From NCBI RefSeq assembly GCF_030655615.1, contig NZ_JAURVJ010000125.1, forward strand, positions 1 through 46,007: 46,007 bases of DNA, given 5' to 3'. The notes under the pieces were generated by a model. It was given only the letters and a program-made list of their open reading frames with translations. It ran no database searches and had not been told where the DNA came from. Source of the DNA: Nocardioides sp. GTDB taxonomy: Bacteria > Actinomycetota > Actinomycetes > Propionibacteriales > Nocardioidaceae. Numbering within the stretch: position 1 is the stretch's first letter; each line of letters starts with the position of its first letter. Both the position numbers and the translations under genes were made by a program. Shown here piece by piece: positions 35,210 to 44,116 of this stretch.

Positions 35210-35998
35210 TCAGACGACCATGCCGAGCCGGCGCGCCTCGGTGACGTACTCGCCGTACTCGTCGAGCAGCGCCTCGATCAGGGCCTCGTCGGACAGGGCG
35301 TCGATGGAGCCGATCGGCTTGTAGTCGGCGTTGTCGATGACGCGCTCCTCGAGGTCGTCGAGCTTCTGGAGGAACTCGAACGACTCGGCGCCGATGGAGA
35401 GGAACTTCCAGAAGATCGGCGCGGTCGAGACCTCGATCAGCGCCTGGACGGCCTGCGGCTTGGAGTTGGGCGCGCCGTCGGTGAGGAAGATGGCGAAGAC
35501 CGGCTCGTTGGCGGGCTGGAGGCCGGCGGGGAGGGCGACGTCGACGGCACCCTCGACCTTCTTCTTGCGGCCGAACAGGCCCTTCTTCTCGGTGGTGACC
35601 ACCTGGGGCGGCGGGAAGCCGAAGTGGTCGCGCACGGTGCGGAACGCGCCGGCGTAGTCGGTGGTGCCCATCCGGCGGCCCTGGGTCAGCCGGGTGACGG
35701 CGCCGGCGTAGTTGTCGAGCGGGACCTCGCCCAGGTAGGCGGCGCTGGAGTCGAACACGAAGAAGTCGATGGCGCCGTCGTCGTCGAGCTGGGTGGCCAG
35801 CGCCAGGATCCGCTCGGTGAGGTTCTGCACGCGCCCGGAGCTGTACTCACGCGACATCGAGCCGCTGTAGTCCATGACGACCGCGACCTTCGCCTTGCTG
35901 CCGAACAGGTTGCGCTTCTCGAGGCTGACCTTGGCGGTCTTGGCCAGGGAGACGAGTCCGGGTGCGGTGGACTCGACCTTGTCGAGGGAGATGGGCAT
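35210..35998 (-). CDS. VWA domain protein, TerF/TerY-like
   Basis: This is a cytosolic von Willebrand factor A protein of 262 residues. The MIDAS metal site is present: DYSGSMS (about residues 41-47), the threonine in GTTDYAGAF and the aspartate in FLTDGAPNSK. The N-terminus (MPISLDKVESTAPGLVSLAKTA) resembles the linker found in tellurite-resistance-type VWA proteins, which often sit beside TerD genes, but no TerD gene is in the window. The ATG at 35998 has GGAAGGT upstream. A longer reading frame upstream has no ribosome site. The function is unknown. Confidence 0.85.
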   Translation of the reverse strand: MPISLDKVESTAPGLVSLAKTAKVSLEKRNLFGSKAKVAVVMDYSGSMSREYSSGRVQNLTERILALATQLDDDGAIDFFVFDSSAAYLGEVPLDNYAGAVTRLTQGRRMGTTDYAGAFRTVRDHFGFPPPQVVTTEKKGLFGRKKKVEGAVDVALPAGLQPANEPVFAIFLTDGAPNSKPQAVQALIEVSTAPIFWKFLSIGAESFEFLQKLDDLEERVIDNADYKPIGSIDALSDEALIEALLDEYGEYVTEARRLGMVV

Positions 35999-36138
35999 CA
36001 GTGACCTTCCGTCGGGGTGGGGACGAGCCCATCCTGACCGACAGCCGAAACGAGAAACCTCGGGCGCGGCTGTCGTACGGCGGCCACGCCGTTCGTGGAG
36101 AGGATGACAGCGACCACGAACTCTCCCCAGGAGCACAG

Positions 36139-36717
36139 ATGTCCGAGCAGCGCACCCTCATCGTCACCGCCTTCGTGTCCCTCGACGGGGTCGTCGACTC
36201 CCCCGGCGGCGAGCCCGACCACCGCAGCACCGGGTGGACCTTCCAGGACCTCGAGCACGACGACGCCGTCTACGAGCTCAAGGGCCGCGAGCAGGGGGAG
36301 GCCACCGCCATGCTGCTCGGCCGGGTCAGCTACCAGGCCTTCGCGCCCGTGTGGCCCGACATGGACTTCTTCGCCGGCTACAACGCGATGCCGAGGTACG
36401 TCGTCTCGACGACGCTCGCCGAGACCGACCTCGACCCCCGCTGGCCAGCGACCATCCTGCGGTCGCTCGACGACGTCGCAGCGCTCAAGCAGACTGAGGG
36501 CGGCCCGATCTCGGTGCACGGCAGCGCGACCCTGGCCCGCGACCTCGCCGACGCCGGTCTCGTCGACCGCTACCACCTGCTGGTCTTCCCCGTGTTGCTC
36601 GGGGCCGGAAAGCGGCTCTTCAGCGAGACCGACAAGGCGAAGCAGATGCTGGAGGTCGTCGAGAGCGAGACCTACGGCAACGGCGTGCAGAAGCTCGTGT
36701 ACGACGTCGTACGCTGA
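36139..36717 (+). CDS. Dihydrofolate reductase family protein (RibD C-terminal domain)
   Basis: This is a 192-residue reductase of the RibD-C/DHFR fold, a broad family of NADPH-dependent enzymes found singly in actinobacteria. Family blocks are VTAFVSLDGVVDSPGG, AMLLGRVSYQAFAPVWP, the mid-protein SVHGSATLARDLADAGLVDRYHLLVFPVLLGAGKRLF and a closing beta strand. AGGAG lies six bases before the ATG. It is divergent from the VWA gene across 140 bases and converges with the SDR gene. The substrate is unknown; true folate or riboflavin activity is unlikely for this subgroup. Confidence 0.87.
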   Translation: MSEQRTLIVTAFVSLDGVVDSPGGEPDHRSTGWTFQDLEHDDAVYELKGREQGEATAMLLGRVSYQAFAPVWPDMDFFAGYNAMPRYVVSTTLAETDLDPRWPATILRSLDDVAALKQTEGGPISVHGSATLARDLADAGLVDRYHLLVFPVLLGAGKRLFSETDKAKQMLEVVESETYGNGVQKLVYDVVR

Positions 36718-36742
36718 TCCGTCGGCGTGGGGGATCGCCGCT

Positions 36743-37573
36743 TCACCCCTGCGCCAGCACCGCCACGTCCTGCCACTTCTCCCAAGACTCGAGGCGGGAG
36801 GCGTAGTCGGCCTTGGCGATCGTGAGCGGGGCCTCGCCGAGGAAGGCGCGCAGCGGCGGCTCGTCGGCGTCGACGATGCGCAGGACGGCGGCGGACGAGG
36901 CGGTCGGGTCGCCGGGGGTCCAGCGCGACTTGCGCTGCTCGGCGACCTGCTCGCGCAGGGCGGCGTAGGCCGGGAGCTCGGCCGAGCGGCTGGCCGAGGA
37001 CCCGCCCCAGTCGGTCGAGAACCCGCCGGGCTCGATGAGCGTCACCTTGATGCCGAAGCCGGCGACCTCCTGGGCCAGGGCCTGCGAGAAGCCCTCGAGG
37101 GCCCACTTCGACGCGTGGTAGGCGCCGACGAGCGGGAACGCCGAGATGCCGCCGATCGACGACACCTGCAGGATGTGGCCGGAGCCCTGCTCGCGCAGGA
37201 ACGGCAGCGCCGCCTGCGTCACCCACATCGCGCCGAACACGTTGGTCTCGAGCTGCGCGCGGAACTCCGCCTCGGTGAGCTCCTCCACGAAGCCGAAGTG
37301 GCCGTAGCCGGCGTTGTTGACGACGACGTCGAGGCGGCCGAAGTGCTCGTGGGCGCGCGCGACGGCCGCGAAGTCGGCGTCGTGGTCGGTCACGTCGAGC
37401 TCGATCGGCAGGATCGCGTCGCCGTACGTCGCCACGAGGTCGTCGAGCGTCGAGGTGTCACGGGCGGTGGCGGCCACGCGGTCGCCGCGCTCGAGGGCGG
37501 CGGTGCTCCACTCGCGGCCGAAGCCGCGCGAGGCGCCGGTGATGAACCAGGTCTTGCCAGAGGTGTCCGTCAT
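36743..37573 (-). CDS. Short-chain dehydrogenase/reductase
   Basis: This is a classical SDR oxidoreductase of 276 residues. Cofactor binding is through TGASRGFG (about residues 12-19). NNAGYGHFG follows, and the catalytic set is in VSSIGGISAFPLVGAYHASK (Ser, Tyr, Lys). An Arg and a Ser after the first strand of the Rossmann fold suggest NADP preference. The ATG at 37573 is supported by TAACGT seven bases upstream, so the longer reading frame is not used. It is likely leaderless and monocistronic; the substrate is unknown. Confidence 0.9.
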   Translation of the reverse strand: MTDTSGKTWFITGASRGFGREWSTAALERGDRVAATARDTSTLDDLVATYGDAILPIELDVTDHDADFAAVARAHEHFGRLDVVVNNAGYGHFGFVEELTEAEFRAQLETNVFGAMWVTQAALPFLREQGSGHILQVSSIGGISAFPLVGAYHASKWALEGFSQALAQEVAGFGIKVTLIEPGGFSTDWGGSSASRSAELPAYAALREQVAEQRKSRWTPGDPTASSAAVLRIVDADEPPLRAFLGEAPLTIAKADYASRLESWEKWQDVAVLAQG

Positions 37574-37607
37574 GACCTCGACGTTAGGGACTGGTGCGCG
37601 CTCCAGG

Positions 37608-38735
37608 TCAACCAGCGCGAGGGGTGAGCAGCGCGACACACTCGACGTGGTGGGTCATCGGGAAGAGGTCGAACGCCCGCAGCGAGACCAGCCCGTAGCC
37701 GTGCTCGGCGAAGATCGCGACGTCGCGGGCCAGGGCCGCCGGGTCGCACGCGACGTAGGCCACCGCGCGCGGCGCCCGGCCCACGACCTGCTCGACCACC
37801 GCACGCTTGGCGCCCTCGCGCGGCGGGTCGAGGACCACGAGGTCGACCGGGGTCGTCGGCAGCCCGGACAGGACCGTGCCGACGTCGCCGGCGAGCGCGG
37901 TCGCCCCCGCCACGTTGTCGAGGGAGTACGCCGAGGCCGTGCGGTCACCCTCCACCATCGTCACGAGCCCGGGGTCGCCCACCGCCTCGGCGAGGAAGCG
38001 CGCGAAGAGCCCCACCCCGGCGTAGAGGTCGAGGACCGACTCCCCCGCCCGCGGCTCGAGCACGGCGAGCACGGCGTCGACGAGCACCTCCGGCGCGCCG
38101 GGGTGGACCTGCCAGAACCCGTCGGCGGCGACGGCGAACGACATCCCGCGCACCACGTGGGGCGAGGGGTCTGGCGCCTCCAGCAGGCACTGGTCGACCG
38201 GGACGAGGTCGTGCGAGCGGTGCTTGCGCATCGCCGGCCCCCCGCCCTGCGCCGCCGGCAGCCGCGCGTAGCGCTGCCGGGTGCGCCAGCCGAGCCCGCT
38301 GCCGACCGGGGTGTCCCCCGGCACCGGCTCGACGACGACCTCGACGTCGAGGCCCGCCAGCCGACGCAGCTGCTCGGCGACGACGGTGGCCTTGAGCTCA
38401 CGCTGGTGCGGTACGGCGACGTGCTGCAGGTCGCAGCCGCCGCACGCGTCGGGCCCGGCGTACGGGCAGGGCGGCTCGACGCGGTGCTCGGACGGCTCCA
38501 GCACCTCGACGGCGTCGGCACGCCAGAACCGGTCGCCCTCGGTGCCCTCGGTGACCGCGACGACGACGCGTTCGCCCGGCAGCGCGTGCCGCACGAAGAC
38601 CGCACGGCCTTCGTGCCGGGCCACGCAGAACCCGCCGTGCCCGACGGGGCCGACCTCGACCTCGAAGCGCTCCCCCACGCGGGAGGCGCCGCGCGCGGTC
38701 CGGGTGCGCGGCCGGCGGCCCGACGAGCGGGTCAC
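37608..38735 (-). CDS. RNA m5U methyltransferase-like protein (RumA/TrmA family; Rv2689c-like)
   Basis: This is a SAM-dependent uracil-C5 RNA methyltransferase of 375 residues. An N-terminal TRAM-like OB domain (about 15-75) is followed by four cysteines fit for an Fe-S cluster (CPYAGPDACGGC and VDQC). The SAM site reads VLDLYAGVGLFARFLA. The catalytic region has LDPPREGAKRAV and YVACDPAALARD, with the nucleophilic Cys. The GTG at 38735 lies seven bases after the permease stop, so the two form an operon in the same order as Rv2690c-Rv2689c. The target nucleotide is not known. Confidence 0.9.
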   Translation of the reverse strand: MTRSSGRRPRTRTARGASRVGERFEVEVGPVGHGGFCVARHEGRAVFVRHALPGERVVVAVTEGTEGDRFWRADAVEVLEPSEHRVEPPCPYAGPDACGGCDLQHVAVPHQRELKATVVAEQLRRLAGLDVEVVVEPVPGDTPVGSGLGWRTRQRYARLPAAQGGGPAMRKHRSHDLVPVDQCLLEAPDPSPHVVRGMSFAVAADGFWQVHPGAPEVLVDAVLAVLEPRAGESVLDLYAGVGLFARFLAEAVGDPGLVTMVEGDRTASAYSLDNVAGATALAGDVGTVLSGLPTTPVDLVVLDPPREGAKRAVVEQVVGRAPRAVAYVACDPAALARDVAIFAEHGYGLVSLRAFDLFPMTHHVECVALLTPRAG

Positions 38736-38742
38736 GTGCGCG

Positions 38743-40791
38743 TCACTTGTCGAGGGGGCCGCGCGGGCGCGGTCGCTCGTCGACCTGGCCGCGACGCAGG
38801 TCGCCGGCCTTGACCCGGAAGGCGTCGCGCTCCTCACGCTCGACGGCGATCTGCGACGACCGCAGCTGGTAGGGCACCGACGTCACCATCACGCCGGGCG
38901 TGAAGAGCAGGCGGCCCTTGAGCCGCAGGGCGGTCTGGTTGTGGAGCAGCTGCTCCCACCAGCGCCCGACGACGTACTCCGGGATGTAGACCGCCACGAC
39001 GCCGCGCGGGTTGGCCCGGCGGATCTCGGTGGCGTAGGCGACGATCGGGTTGACCAGCTCGCGGTAGGGCGAGTGCAGCAGCTTGAGCGGCACGCCGAGG
39101 TTGCGGCGCTCCCAGTCGTCGACCAGCTTGTTGGTGTCCTTGGCGTCGGTGGCGACGTAGATCGCCTCGAGGACGTTGGGACGCGACGCCTTGGCGAAGG
39201 CGAGCGCCCGCAGCGTCGGCTTGTGGATCCGGCCCACCAGCACGATCGCGTGCACGCGGGTCGGCAGCAGCTTGTCGTCCTCGTCGGCCACGAGCTCGAG
39301 CGCGACCTTGTCGTAGTGACCCTTGATGGCCCGCATCAGGGCGAAGAAGAAGAGCATCGCCAGGATCGTGATCCACGCGCCGGCCAGGAACTTGGTCACC
39401 AGCACCACGACGAGCACGACAGCGGTGAACGACAGGCCGACCGCGTTGATGGCGCGGGAGCGCTGCATCCGTCGCCGGGCGGCGGCGTCGCGCTCGGTCA
39501 GCAGCTTGCGGGTCCAGTGCCGGATCATCCCGAGCTGGCTGAGGTTGAACGAGACGAAGACGCCGACCACGTAGAGCTGGATCAGCTTGGTGGTCTCGGC
39601 GTCGAAGGCGACGATCAGGACGATCGCCATGACCGCCAGGAACAGGATGCCGTTGGAGTAGGCGAGGCGGTCGCCCCGCGAGCCGAGCGCGCGGGGCGCG
39701 TAGCCGTCCTTGGCCAGGATCGAGCCCAGCACCGGGAAGCCGTTGAACGCCGTGTTGGCCGCCAGCACCAGGATGATCCCGGTCACCGTGATGACGAAGT
39801 AGAAGCCCGGGCTGAAGTCGAGGAACACCGCTCGTGCGATCTGGGCGATCACGGCGTGCTGCTCGTAGTCGCCGGGGACCGGGATCCCGCCCATCATCAG
39901 TCGGTCACCGTCGTTGGGGTCGACGTAGCGCAGGCCCATCTCGCGGGCCAGCACGATGACGCTGAGGATCATCGAGATCGCGATCAGGCCGAGCAGGAAC
40001 AGCGTCGTCGCGGCGTTCTTGCTCTTGGGCCGCTGGAACGCCGGTACGCCGTTGGAGATGGCCTCGACGCCGGTCAGGGCGGCACAGCCCGAGGAGAACG
40101 CCCGCGCCAGCAGGAAGAGCAGCGCGATCGTCGTCAGCGGCTGCTCGTAGCCCGGGGCGGCCTCGATGGTGAGGTCGGCGCTCTCGACCTGCGGCAGCGT
40201 CCCCAGGGCCAGCTGGACGAAGCCGTAGGCGCACATGCCGAGGATCGCCATCATGAACGCATAGGTGGGGACGGCGAAGAAACCGCCGGACTCCCGGATG
40301 CCGCGCAGGTTCATCGACGCGAGCAGGACCACCATCACCGACCCGAACAGGGCCTCGTGGCCCTGCAACGGCTCGATCGCGGCCGCGGCGTACTGCGAGG
40401 CCGAGGAGATCGAGACCGCGACGGTGAGGATGTAGTCGGCCAGCAGTGCGCTGGCGACGGTGATGCCGGCGGTCTTGCCGAGGTTGACCGTCGCGACCTC
40501 GTAGTCACCACCGCCGCTCGGATAGGCGTGCACGGTCTGCCGGTAGGACGCGATGACGGCGATCATCACCACCGCGACGGCGATGCCGACCTTCCACGAG
40601 AAGGCGTACGCCGACGCGCCGGCCAGCGACAGCATGATGAAGACCTCGTCGGGCGCGTAGGCGACCGACGAGAGCGCGTCACTGGCGAAGATCGGGAGCG
40701 CGATGCGCTTGGGCAGCAGGGTCTCGCCCAGCTGGGCGCTCCGAAGCTTGCGTCCCAACAGGATCCGCTTCGAGACATCGCCGACACCCAC
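38743..40791 (-). CDS. APC-family permease, KimA-like potassium importer candidate (Rv2690c-like)
   Basis: This is a membrane transporter of 682 residues. About 12 transmembrane segments (residues 30-480) contain APC-fold blocks such as FASDALSSVAYAPDE (helix 1) and YPSGGGDYEVA (helix 2-3 region). A cytosolic C-terminal domain of about 190 residues follows. The sequence style and the C-terminal domain match the KimA/YdaO group of c-di-AMP-regulated K+ importers. Direct divergence from the TrkA-type genes ceoB and ceoC supports a potassium role. The 70-base gap is too short for a ydaO riboswitch, so any c-di-AMP control would act on the protein. Confidence 0.88.
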   Translation of the reverse strand: MGVGDVSKRILLGRKLRSAQLGETLLPKRIALPIFASDALSSVAYAPDEVFIMLSLAGASAYAFSWKVGIAVAVVMIAVIASYRQTVHAYPSGGGDYEVATVNLGKTAGITVASALLADYILTVAVSISSASQYAAAAIEPLQGHEALFGSVMVVLLASMNLRGIRESGGFFAVPTYAFMMAILGMCAYGFVQLALGTLPQVESADLTIEAAPGYEQPLTTIALLFLLARAFSSGCAALTGVEAISNGVPAFQRPKSKNAATTLFLLGLIAISMILSVIVLAREMGLRYVDPNDGDRLMMGGIPVPGDYEQHAVIAQIARAVFLDFSPGFYFVITVTGIILVLAANTAFNGFPVLGSILAKDGYAPRALGSRGDRLAYSNGILFLAVMAIVLIVAFDAETTKLIQLYVVGVFVSFNLSQLGMIRHWTRKLLTERDAAARRRMQRSRAINAVGLSFTAVVLVVVLVTKFLAGAWITILAMLFFFALMRAIKGHYDKVALELVADEDDKLLPTRVHAIVLVGRIHKPTLRALAFAKASRPNVLEAIYVATDAKDTNKLVDDWERRNLGVPLKLLHSPYRELVNPIVAYATEIRRANPRGVVAVYIPEYVVGRWWEQLLHNQTALRLKGRLLFTPGVMVTSVPYQLRSSQIAVEREERDAFRVKAGDLRRGQVDERPRPRGPLDK

Positions 40792-40861
40792 GAGCCGAAA
40801 GGGTACTGGTGGCGGACGGGTTCGCTGCTGTCCGCGCCGGGCCAGGCCCTAGGGTGACGTT

Positions 40862-41530
40862 GTGCATGTCGTGATCATGGGTTGTGGCCGGGTCGGCTCG
40901 ACCTTGGCGCGCAGCCTCGAGGACCGCAACCACACCGTCGCCGTCATCGACAGCGAGCCCGACGCGTTCCGGCGGCTGGGCCCGGCGTTCAACGGCGACA
41001 AGGTCACCGGCTACGGCTTCGACCAGCAGGTCCTGGAGAAGGCCGGCATCAAGCGGGCCGACGCCTTCGCCGCGGTCTCGAGCGGTGACAACTCCAACAT
41101 CATCGCCGCGCGTGTCGCGCGGGAGCAGTTCGGGATCCAGCAGGTCGTCGCCCGGATCTACGACCCCGGCCGCGCCGAGGTCTACCAGCGTCTCGGCATC
41201 ACCACGGTCGCCACGGTGAAGTGGACGGCCGACCAGGTGCTGCGCCGGATCCTGCCGGCCGGCGCCGAGCCCGACTTCCGCGACCCCAGCGGCACCATCC
41301 GCGTCGACCAGGTGCCGGTGCCCGAGGTGTGGGTGGGCCAGCGGACCATCGACCTACAGCTCCAGAGCGGCGGCCGCATCGCCTGGATCGACCGGCTCGG
41401 CGAGGGGATGATCCCCGACCGCGACACCGTGCTCCAGGAGAACGACCTGATCCACCTGGTCATGCGCGAGTCCGACGCCGGTCGCGCGTTCGACGTCATC
41501 AAGAGCGGACCCGAGGAGCACCACGGATGA
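40862..41530 (+). CDS. ceoB: TrkA family potassium uptake protein CeoB
   Basis: This is a cytosolic RCK protein of 222 residues that gates K+ transporters in response to nucleotides. The N-terminal Rossmann domain starts with VVIMGCGRVGSTLARSL and has the acidic VAVIDSEPD strand end. The C-terminal TrkA-C domain covers about 140-220 (VPEVWVGQRTIDL, IDRLGEGMIPDRDTVLQENDLIHLV). TAGGGT ends six bases before the GTG, a leaderless layout. ceoC follows after seven bases. The arrangement equals Rv2691-Rv2692. Confidence 0.94.
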   Translation: MHVVIMGCGRVGSTLARSLEDRNHTVAVIDSEPDAFRRLGPAFNGDKVTGYGFDQQVLEKAGIKRADAFAAVSSGDNSNIIAARVAREQFGIQQVVARIYDPGRAEVYQRLGITTVATVKWTADQVLRRILPAGAEPDFRDPSGTIRVDQVPVPEVWVGQRTIDLQLQSGGRIAWIDRLGEGMIPDRDTVLQENDLIHLVMRESDAGRAFDVIKSGPEEHHG

Positions 41531-41537
41531 ACAACTC

Positions 41538-42209
41538 ATGAGGGTCGCCATCGCCGGGGCCGGTGCCGTGGGCCGCTCCATCGCGCGCGAGCTGATCGGC
41601 AACGGCCACGAGGTCCTGCTGATCGACAAGAACCCGCGCTCGGTGATGCCTGAGCGCGTCCCCGACGCCGAGTGGCTGCTTGCCGACTCCTGCGAGATGT
41701 CGTCGCTCGAGGAGGCCCGCCTCGACAAGTGCGACGTCGTCATCGCCGCGACCGGCGACGACAAGGTCAACCTGGTGACGTCGCTGCTGGCCAAGACCGA
41801 GTTCGGGGTCCCCCGCACCGTCGGCCGGGTCAACCACCCCAACAACGAGTGGCTGTTCACCGAGGCCTGGGGCGTCGACGTCAACGTCTCGACCCCGCGC
41901 ATCATGTCGGCGCTCGTCGAGGAGGCCGTCACCGTCGGCGACCTCGTCCGCCTCTTCACCTTCCGCCAGGGCAACGCCAACCTGGTCGAGATGACCCTGC
42001 CCGCCGACTCGCCCTACGTCGGCAAGCCGGTCGGGCTCATCCCCTTCCCCGAGAACTGCGCCCTCGTCACGATCCTGCGTGACGGGCAGGTCTACGTGCC
42101 CGACATCGAGCAGCCCGTGGAGTCCGGTGACGAGCTGCTGTTCGTCGTGGGCGCCGAGGGCGAGGACGAGCTCGAGCAGATGCTCGCTCCGTCGAGCCAC
42201 CCGGGCTGA
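41538..42209 (+). CDS. ceoC: TrkA family potassium uptake protein CeoC
   Basis: This is the second RCK protein of the pair (223 residues) and probably assembles with CeoB. The NAD-binding start is VAIAGAGAVGRSIARELIGNGHEVLLIDK. The TrkA-C domain is at about 135-215 (NANLVEMTLPADSPYVGKPV, VESGDELLFVVGAEGE). The ATG lies seven bases behind the ceoB stop, so the two are cotranscribed. The permease they regulate is likely the divergent KimA-like protein or a Trk subunit elsewhere. Confidence 0.94.
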   Translation: MRVAIAGAGAVGRSIARELIGNGHEVLLIDKNPRSVMPERVPDAEWLLADSCEMSSLEEARLDKCDVVIAATGDDKVNLVTSLLAKTEFGVPRTVGRVNHPNNEWLFTEAWGVDVNVSTPRIMSALVEEAVTVGDLVRLFTFRQGNANLVEMTLPADSPYVGKPVGLIPFPENCALVTILRDGQVYVPDIEQPVESGDELLFVVGAEGEDELEQMLAPSSHPG

Positions 42210-42211
42210 CT

Positions 42212-42241
42212 CACCGCGGCCTGGGTGGGCCGGCTGCGGTG
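42212..42241. terminator. Hairpin terminator candidate after ceoC
   Basis: CACCGC-GGCC pairs with GGCC and GCGGTG across a TGGGTG loop, with a 4-nt bulge (GGCT). It is placed directly after the ceoC stop, between convergent genes. No T-tract is present. Confidence 0.4.
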
Positions 42242-42311
42242 TTCTCGACGCGCCCGTTCCGGCCTCGTTCCTCAGCCGGAGGTCCCGCTCGACCTTCGTC
42301 CGCGACGAGGG

Positions 42312-43064
42312 TCAGGTCGTACCTCGCTGCCCCTCTGCGGACTCGAGGGGTGTCGCGTTGCGCGCGAGCAGCCACACCATGGCCGACCACGAGGCGATCC
42401 GCAGCGGCCACCCCAGGCCGTAGCGGAGCGCGGCGATGATCGCGACGGCGGTGCCGGTGCCGATGACGTCCTGCCAGCCGAGGACCCAGACGGGTCCCTG
42501 GAGCAGCACGCCGACGGCACCGGGGGCGCCGAGCAGCAGGGTGAGGCGGCCGCAGAGCTTCACGACCTGCCTGTTGTCGTGCCAGGCCGTCGGGTCGCCG
42601 GTGACGCTGCCGAGCATGAACCCGACCGCGGGCCAGCGCGCGACCACCGAGCCGAAGAGCACGATCGTGTAGACGAGGCTGTAGAGGATGCCGGGCAGGA
42701 AGAACGCAAGAGCCTGGTCGTCCGCCGAACCGCCGCCGCGGGCGGCCAGCCGCACGAAGACGTAGCCGATACCGATCGAGAAGACGGCGTTGAGGACGTA
42801 CTGCAGCGTGCTCCTCTGCACCAGCCGGACCGCCAGGGCGATCCCGGCCGACGCCAGGCTGACGACCAGTGCGAGCTGGAGCTCCTTGGTCGGCAGCCAG
42901 ACGGCGGTGAACAGCAACCCCGGGATGGCGGCCTCGAGCATGCCGCGCTTGCCGCCGAGGGCCTTGGACATCTGCGCACGGACCATCGCCTCGACGGTCG
43001 CGACGTCGGCCTCGGGCTTGGCCGCTCCGGTGCCGTCGGTGCCGGTCGTCTCGTCGGTGCTCAC
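42312..43064 (-). CDS. DUF3159 membrane protein
   Basis: This is an actinobacterial DUF3159 integral membrane protein of 250 residues with about six hydrophobic segments. A charged cytosolic N-terminus (about 1-45) precedes GMLEAAIPGLLFTAVWLPTKELQ, a family hallmark. FFLPGILYSLVYTIVLFGSVV and LGSVTGDPTAWHDNRQVVKL are further conserved blocks. The GTG start overlaps the stop of the OB-fold gene by four bases. It closes the dut operon, as in mycobacteria. The function is unknown; the location near ceoBC is conserved. Confidence 0.9.
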   Translation of the reverse strand: MSTDETTGTDGTGAAKPEADVATVEAMVRAQMSKALGGKRGMLEAAIPGLLFTAVWLPTKELQLALVVSLASAGIALAVRLVQRSTLQYVLNAVFSIGIGYVFVRLAARGGGSADDQALAFFLPGILYSLVYTIVLFGSVVARWPAVGFMLGSVTGDPTAWHDNRQVVKLCGRLTLLLGAPGAVGVLLQGPVWVLGWQDVIGTGTAVAIIAALRYGLGWPLRIASWSAMVWLLARNATPLESAEGQRGTT

Positions 43065-43426
43065 GTCGACATCAGCTCGTAGCGCGGGTTGTAGATGATC
43101 CGGTGGCCGTCATGGACGCCGATCCGCGCGCGCACCTGCAGCGACCGACCGGGGTCGATCCCGGCGATCCGGCGGCGGCCGAGCCAGACGATGGTGAGGA
43201 CGCCGGAGCCGTCGTAGAGCTCCGCCTCGAGGGCGGGCACGCCGCCGCGCGGCCGGACCGTGACCGTGCGGATGGTGCCGCGCAGGGTGACCAGCTCGCG
43301 GTCGGGGGCGTCGGCGATCGAGACGTCACCGGAACCGACGTAGGTCGCGCGCATGTCGCGGGCGTAGGAGTCGTCGGGGTTGGCCCACTTGCTGATGGTG
43401 CGCCGCAACCGGCTCTTCTCCGCCAT
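43061..43426 (-). CDS. OB-fold nucleic acid-binding domain protein (Rv2694c-like)
   Basis: This is a small single-domain OB-fold protein of 121 residues. The fold runs from about residue 40 to the end (ELVTLRGTIRTVTVRP, ALEAELYDGSGVLTIVWLGRRRIAGIDPGRSLQVRARIG, RIIYNPRYEL), the pattern of anticodon-binding or RecG-wedge-type OB domains. It is conserved between DUF3710 and DUF3159 genes in actinobacteria. The ATG at 43426 gives the conserved N-terminus MAEKSRLRRTISKW. The ligand (DNA or RNA) is not known. Confidence 0.87.
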   Translation of the reverse strand: MAEKSRLRRTISKWANPDDSYARDMRATYVGSGDVSIADAPDRELVTLRGTIRTVTVRPRGGVPALEAELYDGSGVLTIVWLGRRRIAGIDPGRSLQVRARIGVHDGHRIIYNPRYELMST

Positions 43427-43449
43427 GGGTGTCCCGCAGGTCCTCGGGG

Positions 43450-44082
43450 TCAGCCCTGGACGCGGCGCGCGGACTCGGGCAGCACCAGGGGGAGCGGCTC
43501 GCCGACCATCATCGGGCTGGTGCCCCGACGTACGGCGACCTGCGTGAGCAGGTCCTCCCACTCGTCGGAGGAGTCGACGTCGCGCGCCGGCTTGCCGAGG
43601 AAGGTCGCGCGCAGCAGCCAGCGCGAGCCGTTGATGCCGATGATGCGGGAGTTCTGCACCGCGTTGCCCTCGGGCCGCTGGACCTGGATCTCGCAGACCA
43701 GCTCGGAGCCGAATCGGCCCTCGCGCTCGGTGGCGGTGCCGCCGCGCTGGGCCATGTCGGCCGCGATCTTGGGGCGCACCTCGCTCCAGAGGTCTCCGTT
43801 GCGGGGCGCCGCGAAGGCGCGCAGCTCGACGGCCCCGTCGGGACCGGCCAGCATCACCGACTGCACCTGGCCGGAGGCCTCGTCGACCTGCATCCGCAGC
43901 TCGCGGTCGGCCGTCGGGACGATGAGCAGCGAGCCGAGGTCGACCCGCTCGACGCCGTCGTCGTCGGACAGGTCCTCGGCGTCGTAGGGGCCCACGAGGG
44001 CCTCGCGCGCGGCGGTCGCCGCCGTCTCCTCGTCGAGGGTGTCCTGAGCCTTCTCGGCGTCGGACTTGCGGCGGAACTTCAC
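43450..44082 (-). CDS. DUF3710 protein
   Basis: This is a cytosolic DUF3710 protein of 210 residues, restricted to actinobacteria. The N-terminus is charged (MKFRRKSDAEKAQDTLDEE). The conserved part includes RVDLGSLLIVPTADRELRMQVDE, LRAFAAPRNGDLWSEVRPKIAADMAQ and the C-terminal GTSPMMVGEPLPLVLPE. It lies 34 bases behind dut in one operon. No function is established; constant linkage with dut and an OB-fold protein hints at nucleic acid metabolism. Confidence 0.9.
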   Translation of the reverse strand: MKFRRKSDAEKAQDTLDEETAATAAREALVGPYDAEDLSDDDGVERVDLGSLLIVPTADRELRMQVDEASGQVQSVMLAGPDGAVELRAFAAPRNGDLWSEVRPKIAADMAQRGGTATEREGRFGSELVCEIQVQRPEGNAVQNSRIIGINGSRWLLRATFLGKPARDVDSSDEWEDLLTQVAVRRGTSPMMVGEPLPLVLPESARRVQG

Positions 44083-44116
44083 GAGGTCACTCCTGGGACG
44101 GGGGCTGCGGGGCCGT

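Noticed and set aside
40792-40861. ydaO/kimA c-di-AMP riboswitch before the permease
   Set aside because: The gap to ceoB is only 70 bases and holds the ceoB promoter; the riboswitch would need more than 100 bases and its conserved cores are absent.
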